Positions 1 through 8,004 of a DNA stretch of 21,166 nt are shown here, in pieces. The DNA is from Eutypella sp. D-1 (Eukaryota > Ascomycota > Sordariomycetes > Xylariales > Diatrypaceae): NCBI GenBank assembly GCA_023313575.1, contig JAJTTP010000050.1, positions 1 to 21,166 on the forward strand, given 5' to 3'. A model generated the notes under the pieces. That model ran no database searches, was not told the DNA's origin, and saw only the letters and a program-made list of their open reading frames with translations. The first letter of the stretch is position 1, and each line of letters begins with the position of its first letter. Both the position numbers and the translations under genes were made by a program.

Positions 1-130
1 CAACGCATTCTTATGAACAACCCCTATTGTAGGTAAAGAAGCTTCCTTGGTAAAAACTCTTGAATATAATAAATATTTGTCTATAAAAAATAAAATAAGA
101 ATACCTAAACATAAATTAATAATAAAGTTT
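1..130 (-). mobile_element. 5' part of a further cob intron (after about codon 164/165), cut by the window edge
   Basis: After the last visible cob exon the reading frame stays open to the window edge (…NFIINLCLGILILFF…) but no longer resembles cytochrome b, which should continue WGGFSV. This is the usual layout of a group I intron whose ORF is fused in frame to the upstream exon. Its guide sequence and ribozyme core would lie outside the window. A cob intron after codon 164 is known from Botrytis relatives; matching it here is inference. Confidence 0.6.
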
Positions 131-187
131 ATGAACTCAACTATGTCCTGCCCTATTCAAGGAATAGCACTAATAAGGTTAGTAATA
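131..187 (-). CDS. cob: cob exon 6 (cytochrome b residues 146-165)
   Basis: Encodes the end of V146 and then ITNLISAIPWIGQDIVEFI with TGA read as Trp, the conserved stretch around the Qo site of cytochrome b, the membrane core subunit of respiratory complex III. The preceding intron ends in G at 188 and the exon starts with T at 187, which completes the valine codon begun by the 8-nt microexon (GT|T). The 3' boundary near 131 is set only by where similarity stops and by the usual U before a group I 5' splice site. Codons such as GGG, CAG, GAC, GAG and TTC are GC-richer than usual for this AT-rich genome, as expected beside a homing intron with exon co-conversion. Confidence 0.9.
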
Positions 188-221
188 CAAAATTAACCAA
201 TGGCGGTTCTTAGGCAGTCGT

Positions 222-1660
222 CTATTTATAAGAATTTGATTTTAAAGAAGAGTAAACTTTTATTCTTTTTATACATTGAGCCACTACCAGCCCTTCTTTA
301 TTTTTTACAGGTTTACCATCATTTAAACGTTGAGTTACAGTATTATCACTAATATGTAAGAATTTAGCACATGAAATTCCATTAGTAAAATAATTAAAAG
401 AACCGTTTTAAAAAATAAACTTTTATAATATAAGTAGATCGAATGTATTTTTTATTCGATATTATCATAGCTCTACCTTCAGAATCTATATGTATTAAAG
501 GTTCTGATTTAATTAAATTACTTAACACTGATTTAAAGGTTTCATCTAAAACTACAGGATTAGAATTAGTAGATAATCTATTATTATTCATAGTATTACC
601 TAATTTAATAATTAACTCTTTACCCTTATCAGTTAAATATTTACCTTCTAATATTAAAAAAGCTATGGTTTTAAAATCCAGATAATCCTGGAATTTTTTA
701 GTTCTAAATTCTATACTATCAAAATAAGGTATTAATATATTACAAATAAAATCTATTTGTGAGATTTCTAAAATAGAGAAAGGTTTTTGATTATTTTTTA
801 CTACCTTTTTATCATTAATGCTGATTAGTTTAGTAGTACTACCGAGTAAATAAGAATGTTCATCCAATAAGCTTAAAATAAATTCACGAATTCTCTCTAA
901 AACTATTCTATTTACTGTAGTAGTAACAAGTGAAACACGTACAGACAAATCGTGTTTATTTAAATAAAATGACCCATCTCCTTCTAATAAACCTATTAAA
1001 TAGTTACCTGTAATTCTCACGCTATGATAATCAGGTAAAGAAAAATTCATTCTTTTAGTATTCATACCATCCTTTAACTCAATAATACTTGAATTAATCT
1101 CTAGTAAACTTAACTCATTATTCTTTAGGCTACGCAGAGATTTAAACATAAAAAAAAGCTTTTTTAAAATCTAAATAATCCAAATATTTGGTAGTGTTTA
1201 ACGGAAATTTTTCAAATATAGGAATCAATACGGATTCAATATCGCTTAGTTGAGATATTGTAAAAACTAAAACCTCTCTTTCGGCATTTAATCTCCCGCA
1301 GCCTAAAGTATTTTTTATGAATTCTAAAGTTTTTCTATCATCTCGATGTAAATAAATTCTAAATACGAATTCAAAACCTGACACTGCTCCTTTTTCATTT
1401 TTTCTTATTCTTATCAAAAAATTAGACTCTGCTTCACAGAGGCCTACAAACCACTCAATAAACTCAGGACGTGATTTGAGTATTTCTTTATGGACACCTT
1501 CCAATACCACATTTTTTCCACTATTAGGGCGACCTTGTAGCGAATAATTTGTGAAATAAATTTGAAAATATTTAGGTATAAAAAGTGATATTAAAAAAGT
1601 AATACAATAAACCTTTGTTTTAGCATAAAAAGAAACCCAATCATCTATTATAATTAACCA
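222..1660 (-). pseudogene. LAGLIDADG homing endonuclease of intron G, frameshifted, with NUMOD-like C-terminus
   Basis: A double-motif LAGLIDADG protein: motif 1 WFVGLCEAESNF near 1440, motif 2 YLIGLLEGDGSFYL near 980. The N-terminus (…NYSLQGRPNSGKNVV…) is open upstream to about 1660 with no clear ATG. Two shifts break it. An A8 run at 1150-1157 appears one base too long, since the first frame ends KAFFYV and the next resumes MFKSLRSLKNNE. Another shift lies near 405-418. Past it the frame encodes SCAKFLHISDNTVTQRL…, a helix-turn-helix NUMOD-like DNA-binding tail, ending at TAG 224-222. Family role: cleaves the intronless cob allele to spread the intron. Shifts could be sequencing errors or decay. 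Confidence 0.8.
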
Positions 1661-1734
1661 TTAAACTATGGCAGTTAGTTCCTTTAGATGATTGAAAAAT
1701 TTACCTTTAAGGTGGAGGCGCGACTCTCCATATC

Positions 1735-1930
1735 ATTAAATTTCTTTAATGTATTGGACTATATCTTCATTCTTCGCTTATTTTATCTCAAAGCGACACT
1801 TTAAGATGAGAGAAATAAAGAATGCACCACGTAAAGTCTCTGAAGATCCCACTCATAATTATTTAAATTACTTTGGTTTCCTGCTGATTGTCTTATTCCA
1901 TATAAGAGTTTCCAGCATATAGTGGTGTTT
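1735..1930 (-). ncRNA. group I ribozyme core of intron G
   Basis: Minus strand carries in order TGCTGGAA, AATCAGCAGGAAAC (Q-like), GGGATCTTCAGAGACT (R-like) and GAAGATATAGTCC (S-like). These are conserved pairing segments of group I introns, and the same set recurs at 10795-10620 and 12990-12865. Subgroup (IB likely) not established. Confidence 0.85.
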
Positions 1931-1956
1931 TACTACAGCTATTACTTCGCTGTTCA

Positions 1957-1964
1957 ACTGTAGC
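1957..1964 (-). CDS. cob: cob exon 5, 8-nt microexon (A144, T145, start of V146)
   Basis: The eight bases GCTACAGT encode Ala, Thr and two bases of Val, exactly the residues missing between exon 4 (ends SLWG143) and exon 6 (starts inside V146, then ITN). The preceding intron ends in G at 1965. The exon ends in T at 1957 and pairs with the guide GCTGTAG at 1939-1933 of the next intron, ending in U.G. Position, phase, terminal G and P1 pairing agree independently, so I trust it despite its size. Confidence 0.85.
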
Positions 1965-2084
1965 CAAGTCTTTAATTTACTTAATATAGCTAAAAACTAG
2001 CTTTTTCATGTTTAAATTAAGTAAACCTCGTACTTTATGCTTATATTATAAAAATAATTATAATTTAGTATAAAGCCTTCTGTC

Positions 2085-2265
2085 TCAATGTAGCAAGATA
2101 TTAATTTTATGTTGAGAAAAGACTCCGACTGTACATTAAGCATCATTTTAGATACCCACTAGTGACCCAGTCTGTTGCGATATTTTACTCTACCGACGGT
2201 CTCTATACTAAACAAATATATTTGACCGTTATCACTAGTATTGCTGCAATATTCTGAAAAAAAAA
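2085..2265 (-). ncRNA. group I ribozyme core in the 3' part of intron E
   Basis: Minus strand shows GACCGTCGG, CGCAACAGACTGGGTC, ACTAGTGGGT and TGTACAGTCGGA. The intron D core (7870-7725) has the same elements (CGACAGACTGGGTC, ACTAATGGGT, TGCACAGGCGGA), so both belong to one structural type, different from introns B, C and G. The element upstream of it ends abruptly at the nuclear block. Confidence 0.8.
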
Positions 2266-2303
2266 GGAGTTCTAAGTGAATATTACCTCACTTAATTATG
2301 CAA

Positions 2304-3057
2304 CTATGTATAACTAATAAACCTAAAATCCAGACTGAATTCCATAACTCTCGTTTTTATATCTTCCATAACAACCCACTCACTGGATTCCTTCCAATAC
2401 GAAATCTCCGAACTAGCTCTCACACAATCCCCAGGGTTCTCCCTCAAATGCTGCTCTACAACCCCTTCGAGTTTTTGAGCAAGCGTTTTGATTTGAGGGC
2501 GATTACGTATAATGGTTTGGGATGAAATCTTTTGAAGGGTTGGAGAACGTTTCGAATCTCGTTGTTTAAGATGTTCTCGAACTGATTTCGATCTACCGCT
2601 CAACCGTCGTGGGCCATAGCGCCATTCAACGCCATTATGATGAAGATGAGGTCTCACTAGTAAAACTTAATAAAACAATGTAAAGTGTAATAAAGAAGAG
2701 AGGAAACATACCTTCCCGGTTTGATAAGGGATTCACCGATGCATTCTTTCTATTCTGACCCTTGCTCAATTCCACGCTATCTACATACAAGTTCGCAGTA
2801 GTAGAGCCGAGAGGATCTTCATCACTACTTGAGCCAAAACCTTCAGCTGAAGGTTTACTCAAAGAGGTTGTTGAATCATTCAAGTTGGCAATGAATTCAG
2901 CTGAACCCTCTGATAGAGTGGTTGAAAATGCGTCACCCTTCGGAGGAAAATCGTCATTCTCCCTCTTAGGACTCCGAGGTGTGGTAGGCACGGATAGATC
3001 TCGGGTGTTGATTTGACCAAAACGGTAGGTACCCGGAACACAAGGAGGAAGATTCAT
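2304..3057 (-). CDS. hypothetical nuclear protein, two exons, serine-rich
   Basis: Exon 1 runs 3057-2712 from ATG (MNLPPCVPGTYRFGQ…), exon 2 2656-2304 to TAG. Joining at G|TG keeps the frame and gives 232 residues. I do not recognise the protein. Residues about 20-110 are rich in Ser, Pro, Asp and Glu and probably disordered. Residues 116-230 are more ordered and basic (HHNGVEWRYGPRRLSGRSKS, then a helix-like KTLAQKLEGVVEQHLRENPG). There is no signal peptide or membrane segment. The last residues (…SLDFRFISYT) lie within tens of bases of the mitochondrial junction, so the natural C-terminus may be cut off. It is divergent to the GNAT gene across 1.4 kb. Confidence 0.55.
2657..2711 (-). other. 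spliceosomal intron of the hypothetical gene
   Basis: 55 nt, donor GTATGT and acceptor CTAG on the minus strand, inside an AT-rich stretch with in-frame stops. Size and donor match typical ascomycete nuclear introns. Removal fuses two reading frames in phase. Confidence 0.65.
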
Positions 3058-4454
3058 GATTAAAACAAGTACAGAAGATAGCTTGATAAACAATGAGGAT
3101 GCCTGCTTGATATGGTACTTTCAGAGTAAGGAGAAATGATGAAGCTTAAATAGATATAGGGAAGGAAAAATTTAATCATTCACGAACGATGACGCTTCAG
3201 AATGATGAATCATTATATCCCCATTTTACGTATTCTTATCTAGGATCTAGATCTGCCAAGATTACCCTACCCCTCGTGTATGGCCAATAGCAATAGATAA
3301 GCATAAACAAATCACATGGCAAAATCTACCATCCATCACACACCATATTCGATATACCTCATAATCATACCGCATAAACCCCTCAAAGATCAACCTAATC
3401 ACCTCATCATTCATGAGTCACATGATAAATAATCTAGCAATCTTATTCGTGGTTTCATTTTGAATTGCTAGATCCATTCTGCTTATGACGATCATTGAGT
3501 CATAAAACAAGGATCTTTCAGGAAAACAGGTTGGCTTATCTAGGACCTAGATATGCCAAGACATCTTACATCTATATATATCCAATGAAAACTCTTTTTG
3601 GCATTTACTCACTATCTAATACGAGATCAACCTTGTCATATTCCATACACTTCATTATTGCCGCTTACTCTCACACAAACCACCATCACATTGCCTATTC
3701 TACCAATAAAAGATGAAATGACGCATCCCTTACATACAAATCATACGATAAAGACCACTTGATAGATTTAGCTGCCTAATACGAGATGATCGTCGAGGTT
3801 TATTAGCATTAGTCACACTTGTTTCGGAGGAAGAAAAAGTGCGGATCATGACGCGTAATCCTCCTTGTCATCATGGATCAGGCGAATACTCTAGCCAATC
3901 ATTAACATTATTTCTCCTTTCAATTTAGCCACCTCCATATGCGGAGATCATTCCTAAACTAAACTTTTAGTCTTGTGATAGCTGATCAACCAATAGATTA
4001 ACCGAGATAAATGAAGATCCTCCTTAGCATTTCCCCACTATCAAATACGAGATCACATGCTGCTCACCTAGCCGCGAGCGCATATTCCTTGAACTACCTC
4101 GCATAAATCCCTCAATCTTCTAACCAATCATATTTATTATTTCCTTATCTCTTGTTTCATTTTTGATCATCTGCCCTCTTTACCTAATGACCATGAAATC
4201 ATGCAGATCCATAATGAGTCAAGGAAAGGAATCTCGGAGAACCCCGATACCTCAGATCTTGCTTAGAAATCCAACAGAATTTTACATGTGATATTCGAAA
4301 AAAATAGTATATAAGTTGAAGCTACCTCGTATGGTTTTCTTTATCCTACTTCAATTTACAGAATTACAATTATCCAACATTCCAGACAAACACGATACTT
4401 CTTTAAGTAGACTCCAGATAATACATTACCTTACTTAGATCATCAACCCTCAAA
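3058..4454. repeat. intergenic region with diverged direct repeats
   Basis: No convincing gene. Short diverged direct repeats recur: TTATCTAGGAtCTAGATcTGCCAAG-like at 3237-3261 and 3536-3560; CGCATAAAyCCCTCAA at 3370-3385 and 4101-4116; a TTTCATTTTtGA…GATCCAT…GAGTCA block at 3452-3505 and 4157-4220; and AATACGAGAT at 3619, 3778 and 4045, two of these preceded by GCATTT…CACTAT. Unit order suggests an old partly duplicated segment or a decayed transposon. I see no terminal repeats or transposase. Confidence 0.5.
4303..4316 (+). promoter_or_regulatory. TATA-box-like element of the GNAT gene
   Basis: AATAGTATATAAG lies about 140 bases upstream of the GNAT ATG and is followed by a pyrimidine-rich tract (TTTTCTTTATCC) as in many fungal nuclear promoters. 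Weak evidence, position only. Confidence 0.45.
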
Positions 4455-5090
4455 ATGTCTTCTTATCCTACTATTGATATTCAGACCACTTACCCCATGA
4501 TTAATGATCAACTCGACCTACCTATTTATACCGACCGCCTTATCATTAGAGCATTACAAAGTTCGGATCTTCTGGCATATCACAGCCTCCTGACTGATAA
4601 AGGAGCTATGAGGAACGAGCCCTTATCCCCAGACCTCTCGTACACTGAAAATGTCTTCCCAACTCCGCCCGGCGAAGCGGCAGAAGATGATCTATGGTTG
4701 GGTATCTTCCTCAAAGAACCAAACAATAGGGAAGGGAACCTGATTGGTGACGGCGGGGTGTACTATTTACTTCTCAGCACTGAATGGCCAAATTTGAGCT
4801 ATCGCATCAAAGAACAGTACTGGAACAGAGGATACGCCACTGAGTTCGTGAGGGCTTTCATGAGATTTTGGTGGAGAATCCCTCGTCACCGTCAACTTAA
4901 AAACCTCACGATTCATCCAGCTACTCTGAATGCCCAGGACTCTCCTGACCAAGAGGTTAGAGAACGAGTGTATATATCCGTCACCCATGGGAATTCGGCA
5001 AATCAAAAGGTGTTGACCAAGGCAGGATTTGAGAAATTTGAAGGTATGGGGGAAGGAACCACTCATTGGCGACAAATCCGGGAAAACTAG
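4455..5090 (+). CDS. GNAT-family N-acetyltransferase (RimJ/RimL-like)
   Basis: 211 residues, single exon, ATG with A at -3. Residues about 23-205 fit an Acetyltransf_3 fold: the opening strand TDRLIIRALQSSDL is the family hallmark, SYRIKEQYWNRGYATE (about 115-130) is the acetyl-CoA pyrophosphate-binding motif A (Q/RxxGxG/A-type, here NRGYA), and GNSANQKVLTKAGFEKFEG (about 178-196) matches the N-S-x-x-V-L-x-K-x-G-F motif B. The family transfers acetyl groups from acetyl-CoA to amines of small molecules or protein N-termini; the substrate here is unknown. It is soluble, probably cytosolic, with no targeting signal visible. The gene is intact with normal nuclear codon use, in contrast with the frameshifted mitochondrial ORFs around it. 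Confidence 0.9.
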   Translation: MSSYPTIDIQTTYPMINDQLDLPIYTDRLIIRALQSSDLLAYHSLLTDKGAMRNEPLSPDLSYTENVFPTPPGEAAEDDLWLGIFLKEPNNREGNLIGDGGVYYLLLSTEWPNLSYRIKEQYWNRGYATEFVRAFMRFWWRIPRHRQLKNLTIHPATLNAQDSPDQEVRERVYISVTHGNSANQKVLTKAGFEKFEGMGEGTTHWRQIREN

Positions 5091-5257
5091 CACTTATGGA
5101 AATTACAAATTGGTTTTTCATACCGAATACGGAGAGTATAAAAGCAGATTGTCTTAGGTTCTAATTGAAGGGTAAAAAGATTAAGAAGGGATTCACGATA
5201 CGTATTATAAGATAGTATTCATTCCTTGACTAGTTTAGCCCCCTACTTTATCCCTAA

Positions 5258-5365
5258 AGAAATCACCCGGAGGGATCAGGGTCAGAAGCATGCGACCCCA
5301 GCTCTGTTGGTTTACAGGAGACGGAGGTACAACACCTACTAGATGTCAATCATCCTGATTTATTA
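5258..5365 (-). repeat. GC cluster and possible group I core fragment at the right edge of the nuclear block
   Basis: CCCGGAGGGATCAGG at 5266-5280 recurs exactly at 16384-16398 and marks mitochondrial DNA. On the minus strand the next bases read CCGTCTCC…CCAACAGAGCTGGGGTCGC, resembling the CCGTCGG…CGCAACAGACTGGGTC core elements of introns D and E. It may be a damaged ribozyme core for the HEG at 6319-5475. Not proven. Confidence 0.4.
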
Positions 5366-5474
5366 GTTATACATTTGAGGCGATTTATATATTCTTTTTT
5401 ACATAAGAAATTTATTTTATAAAATAAGTATGGTCTAGTTTAGTCTAATAGTGTCTTTATACCTTTTACTGTTT

Positions 5475-6319
5475 TTAAATAAGTCATTCATTATATTGAA
5501 TAAGTTTATAACAACTGACTGCATATAAAATAGTATCAGAAGCAGAAAAAAAGTTCACTACTTTTTGTGCATACGAAGTTAGCGGATCCGTTTTTGAATT
5601 AAAAATTAACTGATAGCAATTAGAAGAATCAACCTTTATATTAGGTTCTCTATTTGCAATCAATACACATTTCGCTTTAATAATATTGTAATTTTCAATA
5701 CCTTTTTGCTTAATTTGACAGAAAACAGAACCTATAGCTTTAAGACCAGAAGAACATTCGGCTATTGTAAAACCTGCCAATCAATAAGGAAAGGAACTTC
5801 AATTCAGGATTTATTGAACTGAAAAATTAGTAGGCGGAGCCTCGTAAAATTCACATTTTCCCAATGTACTATATTATTATCTATAATGTAATTAAATAGA
5901 GCTAATTGATTATACCTGTTAGCAGTTAAAAATTGTAAATCATATTCTTTAAAGGTATAATTACAGTAGTTAAATCCTTTTTTGTGCGAAGCGAACATTA
6001 ATCTTATTTTATTAACTGAATCCAAATTAGAAATAGAACCACACCTAAAACTTTAGTTAAATAAGTTAGAAGAGATACATCTATTGAATGTAATCTAATA
6101 ACTAAACGTGCTCTGATTGTACTCCTAGGAGTATTACCAGATTTATTATACTGTTTTTGAGGACCTATTTCAATATAACCATCACCATCAAAAAGACCCA
6201 GGACAAAACCTATTACAAAACTCCTAATAAAATCCATAAACTTATTTATTCAACTTCGACTTAAGCTTACTCATCCTGACTGCACCTTGAGGGGTTAAAT
6301 GTTCTCCTGTATTTAGCAT
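5475..6319 (-). pseudogene. LAGLIDADG homing endonuclease (second ORF in intron E), frameshifted
   Basis: First motif FVLGLFDGDGYIEIG near 6190, second motif WLAGFTIAECSSG near 5770. The body is typical of the family (NTPRSTIRARLVIRLHSIDV). At least two single-base losses break it: one near 6040, where GVVLFLIWIQLIK should read GVGSISNLDSVNK, and one between 5830 and 5790, before WLAGF. TGA at 5486-5484 is Trp; the real stop is TAA at 5477-5475. The last motif has a Cys where Gly is usual (AECSS for AEGSS). The first residues near 6319 (MLNTGEHLTPQGAVRMSK) are better read as the tail of the preceding HEG. Confidence 0.72.
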
Positions 6320-6365
6320 AGTTACAATTTCTTTTCACACATAAAAATGTAATAATTTATTTCCT

Positions 6366-6440
6366 GCGCCTCCTCTTCCCCTAATCCAAAGGATAAGGGG
6401 GACCGAAAAATTTACCGGAGGATAAGGGTCCTAAAGGATA
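6366..6440. repeat. GC-rich cluster inserted in the decayed HEG
   Basis: CCTAATCCAAAGGATAAGG, ACCGGAGGATAAGGGTCC and TCCTAAAGGATAA are overlapping short palindromes in an AT-rich setting. The insertion sits between HFNNYPL and GNKLLHFYVWKEI, which are contiguous in family members. Shares CCGGAGG with other clusters in the window. Confidence 0.65.
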
Positions 6441-6530
6441 ATTATTAAAGTGGGGTAATATTGTATTACCCAGATCTGATCTCTTACTTACTCTAAAGTA
6501 ACTAGCCTGACCAGTTTTATGATTACTAAT

Positions 6531-6643
6531 TAGTAGGGTTATTTTTTTTATTCTTTTTATTCTATAGTATATTAAATTAAGAAATATTACAAAATTTAAG
6601 TGCCGGCTCATAAAAAGAATAAAAAAAAAAAATTCACCCACTA
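6531..6643. repeat. palindromic element 1 (about 110 bp)
   Basis: Left arm 6531-6560 and right arm 6610-6643 are imperfect inverted repeats (ATAAAAAGAATAAAAAAAA … ACCC…CTA) around a loop holding GCCGGC. Inserted inside the LAGLIDADG domain of the decayed HEG. The loop (AATTTTGTAATATTTCTTAA on the minus strand) resembles the loop of element 2. Confidence 0.6.
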
Positions 6644-6951
6644 AACCTCCAAAGAAATTTTGAATTCTATTTAATAAAACAAACTCCTTTTCATGTTAAC
6701 TTTATAATAAGCTTGAAATTGTTTACTATTGGCACTTTCTGAGATATAAAATGAAGAATCACCATCAGAAAATCCTGTAACTCAATTAGGATCTAAGGGT
6801 AAATTTAAATTATTGCTCTCTAATGGGACTTATACGGCGGAGTACTCCACATTTGGAAAGTTTTATTTTAAACCAGGAGCAAGTCCATTATTAAGTCCGA
6901 TCTTCATCGAGACAATTTTAAGAGTGAAACGCCCCCTAATAAATTAGGCCA

Positions 6952-7075
6952 TTAAAAACCCAAAAATCAATAAAAAACTAAAATCTAAATTCAATCTCTC
7001 AATTTTGTATAATACTTAAACCCCCGCTGTAAGAATGCAGCGGGGGTTTAAGATTTGATTTTTTATTGATTTTTA
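6952..7075. repeat. palindromic element 2, nested double hairpin
   Basis: Outer arms 6962-6986 and 7051-7073 (AAAAATCAATAAAAAA … AAATCT and its complement) enclose a perfect 15-bp GC-rich inner hairpin, CTTAAACCCCCGCTG (7014-7028) and CAGCGGGGGTTTAAG (7038-7052). The outer part is homologous to the element at 10304-10382 (both contain AACTAAAATCTAAATT and ATAATACTTAA), which lacks the inner GC hairpin. Confidence 0.75.
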
Positions 7076-7079
7076 ACCC

Positions 7080-7165
7080 TAGGCTTTTGCCTAACCTTCA
7101 GTTAGCTAAAGATAAGCCGAAGGCTAGCTTCGCTTATCCTGATCCCGAAGGGATATGGATCGGAA
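7080..7165. repeat. GC cluster with CCCGAAGGGATATGGAT
   Basis: Contains the short palindromes TAGGCTTTTGCCTA, GATAAGCCGAAGGC…GCTTATC and CCCGAAGGGATATGGAT. The last occurs identically at 15507-15523, outside cob. It interrupts the HEG after NQEHFTQ. Resembles the mobile GC clusters of fungal mitochondrial genomes. Confidence 0.65.
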
Positions 7166-7609
7166 AAAGGAGGTCTTGAGTAAAATGTTCCTGATTAACC
7201 ATAAGGTTAACAATGGCTTTTCATATACTATAATTAAGAAATTTAGCACTTTGTAAAGGATAACGTTCAAAATGAGGGATAAGATAGTCTGTAAAATAAA
7301 TTAATTTATTTACATTAAATGAGGCTTTATTTCTTTTCTCATCTATTACAATACTACCTACACCCCCCCCCCCAAAAAAAATATTGTTGAATTAATAATA
7401 AAAGAGGTAAATCTTTTTTATCTAGATATATCAAATCTAGCATTAACTCGTCAACCAAGGTTATTAGCGGATCTTTTAATAATACTTATTTGAAATGATG
7501 ATTAAGCACCACCAAACCCTGCGATATATCAGGGGTTTAGTATAGCCATAAATTTCTTATAAGGCTTTGGAACAGAGGTTCCCTTACCTGTAGAATAATA
7601 AAATTTTTC

Positions 7610-7645
7610 ACCTCATAGACTCATCTGCCCGTAGGGCAATACATA
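7610..7645 (-). CDS. cob: cob exon 4 (residues 132-143, ends at G143)
   Basis: Twelve codons: YVLPYGQMSLWG with TGA as Trp142. This is the cd-helix segment of cytochrome b at the Qo quinol-oxidation site. The numbering falls on yeast numbering because H82 and H96 do, so the glycines are G137 (GGG) and G143 (GGT), the wild-type state at two positions linked to Qo-inhibitor resistance. Preceded by the intron terminal G at 7646 and followed directly by intron E. The codons CCC, TAC, GGG and CAG are GC-rich for this genome. Confidence 0.93.
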
Positions 7646-7724
7646 CAAACTTACTTATTAACAAGTTATGTATAATAAGCTAGAATAACTTTAAATTCGT
7701 ATATTCTATTAGTTAAATCAATTT

Positions 7725-7870
7725 AACCAAAAGTTCCGCCTGTGCATTAAACAGCATTTCAGCCACCCATTAGTGACCCAGTCTGTCGCGATCATTTATA
7801 TGACCGACGATCTTAAAGCTTAAACTTCTTTGATCGTTTTCACTAACATCGCCAAATAATCTTAAAGACT
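7725..7870 (-). ncRNA. group I ribozyme core of intron D
   Basis: Minus strand: GGCGATGTTAGTGAAAACG, CCGTCGG-like CGTCGGTCATA, CGCGACAGACTGGGTC, ACTAATGGGTGG and TGCACAGGCGGAAC, the conserved core elements also present at 2265-2085. Confidence 0.8.
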
Positions 7871-8004
7871 ATTCTATATCCTCGTCAGGATATACCACTT
7901 TAATCTTTCTTTCTCTATAAAAATTGCAGAAAGATTGTTACTCATGGAACTATAATTTAATATAAAAATAAAGTATAATAAAATATTGAGAATAAAATAA
8001 CTAT

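Larger units (their letters stand above)
188..1956 (-). mobile_element. group I intron G in cob (inside codon V146), with LAGLIDADG ORF
   Basis: The intron follows the microexon GCTACAGT. The guide sequence GCTGTAG (minus strand, 1939-1933) pairs with CTACAGT of the exon over 7 bp, ending in the expected U.G pair at the splice site. The ribozyme core follows at once (TGCTGGAA, AATCAGCAGGAAAC, ATCTTCAGAGACT, AGATATAGTCC). The HEG comes after the core and ends at 222. The intron ends with the terminal G at 188. Same core type as introns B and C. Confidence 0.88.
2290..5230. other. nuclear-type DNA block inside cob intron E
   Basis: Across this block the base composition is clearly less AT-rich, codons include many C/G third positions, and the genes use the standard code: one has a 55-nt GT-AG spliceosomal intron, the other is a complete GNAT gene with TATA box and A at -3. 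On the left, group I core sequence stops near 2260; on the right, a mitochondrial GC cluster begins at 5266. Exact junctions cannot be read. A poly-A run at 2257-2265 and a short palindrome (AAGTGA…TCACTT) at 2275-2292 lie at the left edge. Alternatives: misassembly, or mitochondrial DNA inserted around nuclear genes. Confidence 0.8.
1965..7609 (-). mobile_element. group I intron E in cob, directly after codon G143; interrupted by nuclear-type DNA
   Basis: Exon 4 ends TATGAGGT. The guide GCCTTATA (minus, 7565-7558) pairs with it over 8 bp, including the splice-site U.G. The intron ends …CTTG at 1965 before the microexon. Inside, in transcription order: a decayed LAGLIDADG ORF fused to exon 4 (7609 to about 6270), loaded with palindromes and GC clusters; a second LAGLIDADG ORF (about 6319-5475); a possible core fragment (about 5365-5260); nuclear-type DNA (about 5230-2290); and a core with AACAGACTGGGTCACTAGT (2260-2090). 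At 5.6 kb it is unusually long; without the insert it is about 2.7 kb. It may be two introns or a twintron merged. Confidence 0.75.
6250..7609 (-). pseudogene. decayed LAGLIDADG homing endonuclease fused to cob exon 4, with several insertions
   Basis: The frame continues from exon 4 (SLWG then EKFYYSTGKG…). Motif 1 is damaged: WYIAGFGGA, then TAA, then SSFQISI near 7500, where DAESSF is expected. Further stops and shifts follow near 7420. The half-domain then resumes (SIVIDEKRNKASFNV…YLIPHFERYPLQSAKFLNY). A GC cluster (7080-7165) and a nested palindrome (6952-7075) follow. Motif 2, WVTGFSDGDSSFYI, is near 6780. Another palindrome (6531-6643) breaks the domain after NRIQNFFGG. It resumes NHKTGQASYFRVSKR…HFNNYPL, is broken by a second GC cluster (6366-6440), and ends GNKLLHFYVWKEIV…HLTPQG. 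Clearly non-functional as written. Confidence 0.72.

Noticed and set aside
443..685. Plus-strand ORF of 80 codons
   Set aside because: Antisense to the well-supported LAGLIDADG ORF of intron G; no own signals.
2298..2525. Plus-strand ORF at the left edge of the nuclear block
   Set aside because: Antisense to exon 2 of the spliced hypothetical gene; low-complexity shadow.
2762..3016. Plus-strand ORF of 84 codons
   Set aside because: Exact antisense of exon 1 of the hypothetical gene.
3495..3716. Plus-strand ORF of 73 codons in the intergenic region
   Set aside because: Lies in repeated noncoding sequence, odd composition (YIYIYP), no conserved feature.
4767..5093. Minus-strand ORF of 108 codons
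   Set aside because: Antisense to the GNAT gene, which has clear family motifs.
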